In this document: in pieces, positions 1 to 7,152 of the stretch | Layout: every line of letters starts with the position of its first letter | How positions within the stretch are numbered: position 1 is the first letter of the stretch | NCBI GenBank assembly: GCA_020249435.1 | Contig: JADCFQ010000033.1 | Coordinates: forward strand, 1-52,931 | Reading direction: 5' to 3' | Length of the DNA stretch: 52,931 bases | Source of the DNA: Roseomonas sp. | GTDB lineage: Bacteria > Pseudomonadota > Alphaproteobacteria > Acetobacterales > Acetobacteraceae | Notes under the pieces: model-generated | Seen by the model: the letters and a program-made list of their open reading frames with translations, nothing else | Told to the model about the DNA's origin: nothing | The model's database searches: none | Program-made: the position numbers and the translations under genes

Positions 1-63
1 CACCCGCTTTTCAAGATCAACATAGCTGAACAGGGAACCAGCCACCGCGTCATTGCCACGCAT
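1..63 (-). CDS. Transposase, N-terminal fragment (cut by window edge)
   Basis: The 21 visible residues start MRGNDAVAGSLFSYVDLEKR, the typical N-terminus of alphaproteobacterial IS4/IS5-superfamily (DUF772-type) DDE transposases. They match the first 21 residues of the right-end fragment, with one synonymous base change. The ATG is the reverse complement of bases 61-63. The catalytic domain lies outside the window, so activity cannot be judged. The gene reads leftward, away from the rest of the window. Confidence 0.8.
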   Translation of the reverse strand, partial: MRGNDAVAGSLFSYVDLEKRV

Positions 64-134
64 CGCAACCTCGACCAAATGCAACGACAGTGAATCATAA
101 ATACGCAAATCAGGCTACGAATTTCAGCAGCCTG
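1..134 (-). mobile_element. Left partial insertion sequence (IS4/IS5-superfamily DDE element), transposase-start end
   Basis: This stretch is the reverse complement of the right end of the window (52791-52931), with about 8 differences in 134 aligned bases. It holds the IS terminus (inner end at about 134), about 70 bases of leader and the start of the transposase gene reading outward to the left. The tetranucleotide CTAG (135-138) directly abuts the terminus, as at the right copy. This fits an element that targets or duplicates CTAG-like sites, as several IS5-group elements do. The rest of the element lies outside the window, so no far-end repeat or full duplication can be checked. Confidence 0.8.
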
Positions 135-239
135 CTAGGCGATCCGGGTCCAATGCGGGTGTCGGTGATCATTTTTCTTCCCAGGCAAAATGGGGCTCCC
201 AAACGCGCAAACTCTGCTATGAAGGAAGCCTTGACGAAG

Positions 240-2093
240 ATGGAGCCTGACTGCGCCATGATTGCACCGCCGCGCTCAACACGATTGATGTTTGATGTTA
301 CCGACCTCATCCAGTACATGAGAGCTTCCAGGATCCCAACAGGCATTCAGCGCGTACAGCTTCAGATCATCTATTTTGCCTTGACCGATTACAAGGCTGA
401 GGCAAATCCAATCGTGGTCCATTTCGATCTGGCCGGCGGCAGGTGGCTTCCGATCGAATCAGAAATGTTTTTGGCGCTACATAATGCCGCTGAATCAGGT
501 GATGAGCTTCTTGAGGAGGATCTTCATGGACTGCTCCACCGTCTCGATCATCCCGCCTTGCCGGAGGATTATTTGGACATTCAACTTCGGGAAAATGATT
601 TCATTCTCGTGAATCTGGGGTCCTCGTGGTGGATTGGAAATTATTTCCTTAAACTCCGTGAGTTGCGAAAGAAGTATAACATTCGCTACGTTCCGATGAT
701 CCATGATGTGATCCCCCTCATGACTCCTGAGCATTGCTCCCAGCCACTCGTCGAAGAATTCTGCCAGTGGTTCTCTAGCCTCCCCTTTGAGGTAGATGGC
801 GCAGTGACGAACTCGCATTGGTCTGCAATGGATATTCGCCATAAGGTTGCGGAGTTCTTACCTAAAGCCGATTTTCCGATTTATCCCATTGCCTTGAATG
901 GTGATATGCGAAAAGATATTTCAACACGCACAGCCACCACGAACGACATTATCAGCCATCTTATCCCGCCGGGCACCACCTTCGTCCTTTGTGTCAGCAC
1001 CTTGGAGAGCAGGAAAAATCATCTGCAAATTTTCAGGGCCTGGGAAAGGTTATTGGCCAATCACGATACAGCCAATTTGCCCATGCTTGTCTGCATAGGC
1101 AAAGCCGGGTGGCTTTTCGACGAGGCGGCTGAATTTCTGCGCGCCCGGCCGGCTCTCGGCGCGAAAATCATGCTGATTTCAAGCGTCACGGATCAATCCT
1201 TGGCGGCACTTTATCAGGAAAGCCTTTTCACCATTTTCAACAGTCGTTATGAAGGCTGGGGCTTACCCATCACAGAGAGTCTCTCTTTCGGTGCATTGCC
1301 GCTCATTGCTTGCCATACATCCTTGACCGAAGCCGGGGGCCGGGCGGCAGTTTATTTCCGAAGTGATGATGTTGATGATTTGTACGGTAAGCTCGAAATA
1401 CTGATTTTCAATGCCGAAGAAAGAAAGCGCCTATCCGATCATGCACGCGCCAATGCCAACCTGCGTAGTTGGAAGGAAGTGGCTCATGAATATATTGATA
1501 CGATCTTGAGCATAGAACCTTCAGCCACCACAAGACAGAAGGAGTTGCTGCGCGTACCGATTGGAGAAATCATACATATCGGAAAATCCAATGCGCTGGC
1601 CCCGAATGTTGATCTTGCCTTGGCTAATCTTCTGCGTGACGGGCTGAATTGGCATGATCTTGAGCATTGGGCGAATTGGACAAAGCCCGGTATCGTCACC
1701 ATCCAACTGCCTCTGCCCGATGAGGTCATTGGGCAGGACTTGATGCTGTTTCTCCGCATTAGAGGTCCATTGATCGCCACCCCCATCACAATCACGTGCT
1801 GCCTAGATGATCGGCCTCTTGGTTCCCCACTTGAAAGGACGATGCAAATTCTTGAATGGCATAGCGTCATATTTCACCTCAGACCAGATTCATACAATTT
1901 ATTCGTACATATCGATACAGGCGCAGGCACTCCTCTACTTTGGCCAGATCCTCGCCATGCGGGAATTGCTGTTGTGGATCTCATGCTGTGCAATGCGCAT
2001 GACACTGTATCGCAACAAAATTTCATGAGCACCTTTCCGGAGTTGCATCAGTCTCTCACAAATGGCGCACACGTCACCATGCACCAGATATAG
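240..2093 (+). CDS. Glycosyltransferase, GT-B fold (family 4 type) with C-terminal extension
   Basis: About 617 residues. The N-terminal part has the DVTDL...GIQRVQ pattern (about residues 19-40) seen in capsule and O-chain glycosyltransferases. The GT-B donor domain is marked by STLESRKNH (253-261) and the nucleotide-sugar motif EGWGLPITES (338-347). Residues after about 450 form a further 160-residue segment with many beta-type stretches, possibly a carbohydrate-binding or accessory domain. Base composition is visibly more AT-rich than in the other genes here, suggesting horizontal origin. The start is uncertain: the frame is open back to base 90, inside the IS end. ATGs at 219, 240 and 258 are all possible and none has a strong ribosome site. 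The IS has replaced the native upstream region, so promoter and true N-terminus may be lost. No partner glycan genes are adjacent. Confidence 0.8.
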   Translation: MEPDCAMIAPPRSTRLMFDVTDLIQYMRASRIPTGIQRVQLQIIYFALTDYKAEANPIVVHFDLAGGRWLPIESEMFLALHNAAESGDELLEEDLHGLLHRLDHPALPEDYLDIQLRENDFILVNLGSSWWIGNYFLKLRELRKKYNIRYVPMIHDVIPLMTPEHCSQPLVEEFCQWFSSLPFEVDGAVTNSHWSAMDIRHKVAEFLPKADFPIYPIALNGDMRKDISTRTATTNDIISHLIPPGTTFVLCVSTLESRKNHLQIFRAWERLLANHDTANLPMLVCIGKAGWLFDEAAEFLRARPALGAKIMLISSVTDQSLAALYQESLFTIFNSRYEGWGLPITESLSFGALPLIACHTSLTEAGGRAAVYFRSDDVDDLYGKLEILIFNAEERKRLSDHARANANLRSWKEVAHEYIDTILSIEPSATTRQKELLRVPIGEIIHIGKSNALAPNVDLALANLLRDGLNWHDLEHWANWTKPGIVTIQLPLPDEVIGQDLMLFLRIRGPLIATPITITCCLDDRPLGSPLERTMQILEWHSVIFHLRPDSYNLFVHIDTGAGTPLLWPDPRHAGIAVVDLMLCNAHDTVSQQNFMSTFPELHQSLTNGAHVTMHQI

Positions 2094-2140
2094 CTCATAT
2101 CCTGCCGATAAACTTGCCATCGCCTGAAGGGACAACAATC

Positions 2141-3049
2141 ATGCTCAGCGAACCAGGCCATTACGATTACATGCCATGGCGGAGACGCCCCAAGATCACT
2201 TGGCCCAATGGCGCACGTATCGCCTTTTGGGTGGCGCCTAATATTGAGCATTATGAACTGGACCCTCCGCCCAATGCGCGCCGCATGCCCTGGACCAGGC
2301 CACAGCCTGATGTGCTTGGCTATTCCTGGCGTGATTATGGCAATCGCGTGGGTTTTTGGCGCATGGCCGATGTCATGGCGCGGCACGGCGTGCGGGGTAG
2401 TGTTTCGCTCAATGTTGCGGTCTGTGATCACTATCCTGAAATCATCGAACGTTGCTGCGAACTCGATTGGGAATTGTTCAGCCACGGCACCTATAATACG
2501 CGCTACTTCTACGGCATGAATGAGGATCAGCAACGTGCCGTCATTCGGGAAAATCGTGAGACCATCAAACGCGCCAGCGGGCAGGAATTGGATGGCTGGC
2601 TGACACCGGCGATTTCCAATGATGAGACCACGCAGCATTTGCTGGCCGAAGAAGGGATCAAATATACGCTGGATATGCTGCATGATGATCAGCCGACACC
2701 CATCAAGGTGCGCAGCGGCCATTTGATCAGCATTCCCTATTCGCTTGAAATCAATGACGTGCCGCTGCTGGTCATGCGCAATACGCCGCCTGAGCGCTTC
2801 GCCGCCATTTGCAAGGCGCAATTCGATCAGCTTTACGAAGAAGGTGCGGAAAGCGGGACGGTGATGTGCATGCCGCTACATCCCTTTCTGATCGGCCAGC
2901 CGCATCGCATCAGCGCCTTGGATGATGTGCTGCGCCACGTGGTGGGCCATGACAAGGTCTGGCTCGCAACCGGGCGGGAAATTGCTTCCTGGTATACAGA
3001 ACATCATCTGGCGGAAGCGCAATCCTGGATCGCAGCGGGGACACCATGA
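2141..3049 (+). CDS. Polysaccharide deacetylase family protein (PuuE/NodB-like fold), paralog 1
   Basis: 302 residues. The start is ATG 2141, preceded by a GAAGGGA ribosome site. The segment WPNGARIAFW near the N-terminus, the RDYGNRVG region (64-71), ELFSHG (111-116) and PLHPFLIGQPHR (246-257) match the PuuE-type subgroup of the NodB-homology family, which acts on C-N bonds of small amides or acetylated sugars. His115 and His247 are the likely active-site or metal-site residues. The gene overlaps the next, a paralog, by four bases (ATGA), so the two are translationally coupled. Substrate is unknown: allantoin-like ureides, N-acyl amino compounds and N-acetyl sugars are all possible. The left neighbour is a glycosyltransferase, but composition and spacing do not tie it to this pair. 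Confidence 0.82.
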   Translation: MLSEPGHYDYMPWRRRPKITWPNGARIAFWVAPNIEHYELDPPPNARRMPWTRPQPDVLGYSWRDYGNRVGFWRMADVMARHGVRGSVSLNVAVCDHYPEIIERCCELDWELFSHGTYNTRYFYGMNEDQQRAVIRENRETIKRASGQELDGWLTPAISNDETTQHLLAEEGIKYTLDMLHDDQPTPIKVRSGHLISIPYSLEINDVPLLVMRNTPPERFAAICKAQFDQLYEEGAESGTVMCMPLHPFLIGQPHRISALDDVLRHVVGHDKVWLATGREIASWYTEHHLAEAQSWIAAGTP

Positions 3050-3981
3050 AGACCGTGCCTGAAGATTACCTGCACTACCCGCAGCGTCGGCGCGGGATGG
3101 ATCATGAAATCTATCCCTTCCGCGCGTTGCCGAAAGCGCAGCCGGTGACCTGGCCGAATGGGGCGCGCATCGCGCTTTGCATCGCTGTGCATATGGGCCA
3201 TTTCCCGATGGATATGCCACTCAAGCCCTTTATCGCGCCGGGCGGCATGGAACGGCCTTATCCTTCCTATTGGGATTATACGCTGCGCGATTATGGGAAT
3301 CGCATTGGCGTCTATCGGCTGATGAACTCACTCGCAGCGCGCGGTTTGCCCGCCACCGCCTTGCTGAGTGCTGTGCTTGCGCAGCGCTACCCCGCGTTGA
3401 TGGCTGATCTTGCGGCGGCGCAATGGGAAATCGCCTGTGCTGGGCTGGATATGGGGCGGCTGCATCATAGCGGCGTGCCGCTTGAGGAAGAACGCGCCAC
3501 CGTACATGAAGCCGCGGCCCTGCTGCGTAGCCGGTTCGGCGCTTCGGTACGCGGCTGGCATTCTCCGGCACATTCCGAATCAAGCCACACGCTGCGCCTG
3601 GTTGCGGAAGCCGGCTTCAGCTTCACCACTGGCTGGGCGAATGATGACATGCCCTATGTCATGACCACCGATGCCGGCCGCCTGATCTGCATGCCGCTGT
3701 CACAGGATTTGTCGGATCAACGCATGCTGCATCAGCAGCATCTGCCGACCGAGGATTTCACCAACGCCATTCTGACCGCACATCAAACGCTGGACCGGGA
3801 AGCTGAGGCTACCGGTAGCGGACGCATTCTAGTGGTGCCGATCACACCCTGGCTGATGGGCGCGCCGCATCGCATCCGCGCCTTCAATGCCATGCTGGAT
3901 GGCATCATGGCGCGCGGCAGCATCTGGCCCGCCACCATCGGCCAAATCGCGGATCACTGGCGCGCACAAAACCCAAACTAA
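3046..3981 (+). CDS. Polysaccharide deacetylase-like protein, paralog 2 with altered active-site motifs
   Basis: 311 residues, clearly homologous to the preceding gene: WPNGARIAL (36-44), LRDYGNRIG (80-88) and the end motif GAPHRI align. Two conserved histidine positions are changed. Where paralog 1 has SHG this protein has CAG (131-133), and where paralog 1 has LHPFL this one has ITPWL (Thr267). A pair of histidines at 140-141 could in principle substitute. The start ATG overlaps the stop of paralog 1. The simplest reading is a regulatory or structural partner of paralog 1, perhaps in a heteromer, rather than an independent enzyme. The gene converges on the reductase gene downstream with a four-base overlap of stop codons and no visible terminator. 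Confidence 0.75.
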   Translation: MKTVPEDYLHYPQRRRGMDHEIYPFRALPKAQPVTWPNGARIALCIAVHMGHFPMDMPLKPFIAPGGMERPYPSYWDYTLRDYGNRIGVYRLMNSLAARGLPATALLSAVLAQRYPALMADLAAAQWEIACAGLDMGRLHHSGVPLEEERATVHEAAALLRSRFGASVRGWHSPAHSESSHTLRLVAEAGFSFTTGWANDDMPYVMTTDAGRLICMPLSQDLSDQRMLHQQHLPTEDFTNAILTAHQTLDREAEATGSGRILVVPITPWLMGAPHRIRAFNAMLDGIMARGSIWPATIGQIADHWRAQNPN

Positions 3982-4904
3982 TCCTTGGGCGCGCCCATGG
4001 CGTAAGGCTTCAGCGCCGCATTGATCATGGCATGGGTTGGTGCGGGCACGCCAAGCGCGCGGCCCAGCGCCACGACCTTGCCCGATAGCCAGGGCAATTC
4101 AATGCGATTGCCGCGTATCAAATCCACCGCCATGGAAGCGCGCATGCCAAAAGGTGCGCCCATGGTGAATTTCATGCTGCGATCGAGCACATCATCCGGC
4201 AACCAAACACCCTTGGCGCGGGCAAGGGCGATCACTTCTTCAAATCCAGCGCGGAAATAGGGCGCGATGTCAGGATCATCGCGCAATTCACCAAGCGGGC
4301 GCCGCGTCAGCGCCGTCATGCCGGAATTCGTCGCCAGAATAATGAATTTCAGCCAAAGCTCCGTCAGAATGCGGTCACTCAGCGTCGCGTCAAAACCGGC
4401 GCGCTGGCACCATTCCAGAAATGTCTTACCGCGCGCCGAGATGCTGCCATCCAGCTCCCCAAAGGCGAGGCGCATGAAGGTGCCGGTCTGGCGAATGACG
4501 CCAGGCGCATCGATGGTTGCGCTGATTTGCGCGACACCCCCCATCACCGCTCGCGCGCCAAGAATGGGGATAAGTCTTTCGCTGACATCAATGCCATTCT
4601 GCAGAGGCAATACGGCGGTAGAGGGGCCAATCAGGGGGCGAATGGCCTCACCTGCGGCCTCCACATCCCACAGCTTTACACAAAACATGACCAAATCTAC
4701 CGGCCCGATGCTGGCCGGATTATCAGTGGCCTTGGTCGGCACCAAATGCGTGTCACCGCGCCCGCCCGTGATGCGCAAACCATCACGCTGCATCGCGGCC
4801 AGATGCGCCCCGCGGGCGATGAAGGTGACATCCGCACCGGCTTTGGCCAAGGCCGCGCCAAAACCACCGCCGACACCACCTGTTCCCATCACTGCAATGC
4901 GCAT
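3978..4904 (-). CDS. 2-dehydropantoate 2-reductase family protein (PanE/ApbA-like)
   Basis: 308 residues from the ATG at 4904, which has AGGAG seven bases upstream. In-frame ATG 4907 and GTG 4910 are also possible. The N-terminal Rossmann motif GTGGVGGGFG (7-16) binds NAD(P)H, and the C-terminal ketopantoate-reductase domain carries the LWLKFIILATNS segment with the expected Lys and Asn. PanE makes pantoate for coenzyme A, but alphaproteobacteria often carry several PanE-like paralogs in catabolic contexts. No pantothenate genes are nearby, so the family call is secure and the pathway is not. It is divergent from eutB across 136 bases. Confidence 0.85.
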   Translation of the reverse strand: MRIAVMGTGGVGGGFGAALAKAGADVTFIARGAHLAAMQRDGLRITGGRGDTHLVPTKATDNPASIGPVDLVMFCVKLWDVEAAGEAIRPLIGPSTAVLPLQNGIDVSERLIPILGARAVMGGVAQISATIDAPGVIRQTGTFMRLAFGELDGSISARGKTFLEWCQRAGFDATLSDRILTELWLKFIILATNSGMTALTRRPLGELRDDPDIAPYFRAGFEEVIALARAKGVWLPDDVLDRSMKFTMGAPFGMRASMAVDLIRGNRIELPWLSGKVVALGRALGVPAPTHAMINAALKPYAMGAPKD

Positions 4905-5040
4905 CATCACTCTCCTGCTTTCAAAGACATCCTATCCCCTTGCGGTCTGCCTGTCATGCTGACCGCGACGCTTTAAGCCTCGAAACCCCCGTGCTTTCCT
5001 GTCATACTAATGCGGCTTCATCGACAACGGCAGCAGCAGC

Positions 5041-6411
5041 ATGGCCTTCGTACAGACTATCGGCACCACGCGTTATGTCTTCCCCGATCTGAAGACATTG
5101 TTGGCGCGCGCGACCCCCTTCCGATCCGGTGATGCGCTGGCCGGTGTGGCCGCCGAAAGCGCCGAGGAACGCATCGCCGCGCAACGTGCCTTGGCGGATG
5201 TACCGGTCAGGCATTTCCTGTCTGAAAGCGTGATCCCCTATGAGGTGGATGAGGTCACGCGCCTTATCCAGGATAGCCACAACAACGCGGCCTTCGTGCC
5301 GATCAGCAGCCTGACGATAGGCGGTTTGCGTGATTGGTTGCTTTCTGAAGCGGCCGATAGCGCAACACTCGCTGCGTTGGCGCCGGGGCTGACGCCGGAA
5401 ATGATGGCGGCTGTCTCCAAAATCATGCGTGCTGCAGATTTGATTTCGGTTGCAGCGAAATGCGTGAATGTCACGCGGTTTCGCAATACCATCGGCCTTC
5501 AGGGGCGGCTTTCCATCCGTCTGCAACCCAATCATCCAACCGATGATCCGCGCGGCATTGCGGCCGCCACCTTGGATGGGCTTTTGCTTGGCGCCGGTGA
5601 TGCGGTGATCGGCGTCAATCCCGCGACAGATAATGTGGAAGCGGTGTTGCGCATTCTGGATATGCTGGATCGCCTGCGCATTGCCTATGACATACCAACG
5701 CAAAGCTGCGTGCTGGCGCATGTCACCACCGCCATGCGCGCCATGGATCTGGGTGCGCCGGTTGATCTGGTGTTCCAATCCATTGGCGGGACTGAAGGTG
5801 TGAACCGGTCTTTCGGTGTTGATTTGGCCCTACTGACTGAAGCGCATGAACAGGCGCTGTCGCTCAAACGCGGTAGCCTTGGGCAGAATGTCATGTATTT
5901 CGAAACCGGTCAGGGCAGCGCGCTGAGTGCGGATGCGCATCACGGTGTGGATCAGCAAACCCTGGAAGCGCGCGCCTATGCGGTCGCGCGGCGCTTTTCG
6001 CCGCTGCTGGTCAATTCAGTCGTGGGCTTCATCGGTCCGGAATATTTGTTTGATGGCAAGCAGATTCTCCGTGCCGGCCTTGAAGATCATTTCTGCGGCA
6101 AGCTGCTTGGTCTGCCGATGGGAGTTGATGTGTGCTACACGAACCACGCGGAAGCAGATCAGGATGATATGGATGCGCTGCTGACGTGCCTCGCCGCTGC
6201 CGGTGTTACTTACGTCATGGGCGTGCCGGGCGCGGATGATGTGATGCTCGCCTACCAATCCACATCTTTCCATGATGGGCTTTATGCGCGCGCGGCGCTT
6301 GGCAAACGTCCCGCGCCTGAATTTGAGGCTTGGCTGAACCGCATGGGCATTGGCAGCACTACTGAGGCGATCCCTGCGCGCCTATCCCCCGCGCTGATTG
6401 GCCTTGGATGA
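5041..6411 (+). CDS. eutB: Ethanolamine ammonia-lyase large subunit
   Basis: 456 residues, the normal length for EutB. The enzyme uses adenosylcobalamin to convert ethanolamine to acetaldehyde and ammonia. Family hallmarks include RSGDALAGVAA near residue 30, the LQPNHPTDDPRG segment of the TIM barrel, and VNPATDN soon after. The ATG lacks a clear Shine-Dalgarno sequence, but the N-terminus aligns with the family start. The eutC start overlaps the eutB stop by four bases, so the two subunits are coupled. No eutA reactivase, ethanolamine permease, acetaldehyde dehydrogenase, microcompartment gene or cobalamin riboswitch was seen nearby. Confidence 0.95.
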   Translation: MAFVQTIGTTRYVFPDLKTLLARATPFRSGDALAGVAAESAEERIAAQRALADVPVRHFLSESVIPYEVDEVTRLIQDSHNNAAFVPISSLTIGGLRDWLLSEAADSATLAALAPGLTPEMMAAVSKIMRAADLISVAAKCVNVTRFRNTIGLQGRLSIRLQPNHPTDDPRGIAAATLDGLLLGAGDAVIGVNPATDNVEAVLRILDMLDRLRIAYDIPTQSCVLAHVTTAMRAMDLGAPVDLVFQSIGGTEGVNRSFGVDLALLTEAHEQALSLKRGSLGQNVMYFETGQGSALSADAHHGVDQQTLEARAYAVARRFSPLLVNSVVGFIGPEYLFDGKQILRAGLEDHFCGKLLGLPMGVDVCYTNHAEADQDDMDALLTCLAAAGVTYVMGVPGADDVMLAYQSTSFHDGLYARAALGKRPAPEFEAWLNRMGIGSTTEAIPARLSPALIGLG

Positions 6412-7142
6412 CCACGCCCAGCAAATGGCGCGATCTGCGCCGCTTCACCGATGCGCGTGTGGCGCTGGGACGTGTGGGCAATGCGCTACCCACTGCTGCG
6501 CATCTTGATTTTCAGGAAGCGCATGCGTGCGCACGTGATGCGGTTTGGTCCAGCCTGGATGTGGCACAATTGGGTGTAGCGTTCGGCCCACTTGGCCTGC
6601 CGATACATCACGTGACCAGCCAGGCGGAAGAACGCCGGCGTTATTTGCTGCGCCCCGATCTTGGCCGCAAGTTGCGGGAAGGCACCACGCTACCCAAGGC
6701 GAAAGGCAGCATTGCGCTGGTGGTTGCAGATGGGCTTTGCGCGCGTGGCGTACAGCAGCAGGCGCCGGCTTTGCTTGCTGCATTGGTGCCGGCACTCGGC
6801 ACGGCAGGCTTCACATCTGGGCCTGTTATCATTGCCGAACAGGCGCGCGTCGCGCTTGGCGATGACATCGCGGGGGCGATGGAAGCTGCGGCGGTTGTCG
6901 TGCTGATTGGCGAAAGGCCAGGGCTTTCCGCAACCGACAGCATGGGGCTTTACCTGACCTGGGCAGCGCGACGCGGGAGCAATGACGCCATGCGCAACTG
7001 CATCAGCAATATCCGCCCTGGCGGGCTTGGCGCTGATGCCGCTGCCGCCAAGGCGCTTTGGCTATTGGTGGAAGCGCGCAAGCTTGGCGCGACAGGTGTC
7101 GCGCTCAAGGATGAAATGCCGAGCCATGATCGGCTGACTTAA
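6408..7142 (+). CDS. eutC: Ethanolamine ammonia-lyase small subunit
   Basis: 244 residues, somewhat shorter than the enterobacterial subunit (about 295) because the N-terminal extension is reduced. The core includes RRFTDARVALGR near the start, SIALVVADGL and GERPGLSATDSMGLYL, typical of EutC, which completes the cobalamin and substrate site with EutB. Its ATG overlaps the eutB stop (ATGA). It converges with the amidohydrolase gene, leaving only 10 bases between stops. No regulator or transporter follows. Confidence 0.94.
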   Translation: MTTPSKWRDLRRFTDARVALGRVGNALPTAAHLDFQEAHACARDAVWSSLDVAQLGVAFGPLGLPIHHVTSQAEERRRYLLRPDLGRKLREGTTLPKAKGSIALVVADGLCARGVQQQAPALLAALVPALGTAGFTSGPVIIAEQARVALGDDIAGAMEAAAVVVLIGERPGLSATDSMGLYLTWAARRGSNDAMRNCISNIRPGGLGADAAAAKALWLLVEARKLGATGVALKDEMPSHDRLT

Positions 7143-7152
7143 CGCTTGGCTG

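Noticed and set aside
110-842. Open frames on the minus strand within the first glycosyltransferase
   Set aside because: They are antisense shadows without family resemblance or ribosome sites. The plus-strand frame has clear GT-B motifs.
4905-5040. Possible cobalamin riboswitch or promoter for eutBC
   Set aside because: No B12-box or paired P-stems were recognisable in the 136-base gap, and promoter-like strings were too weak to call.
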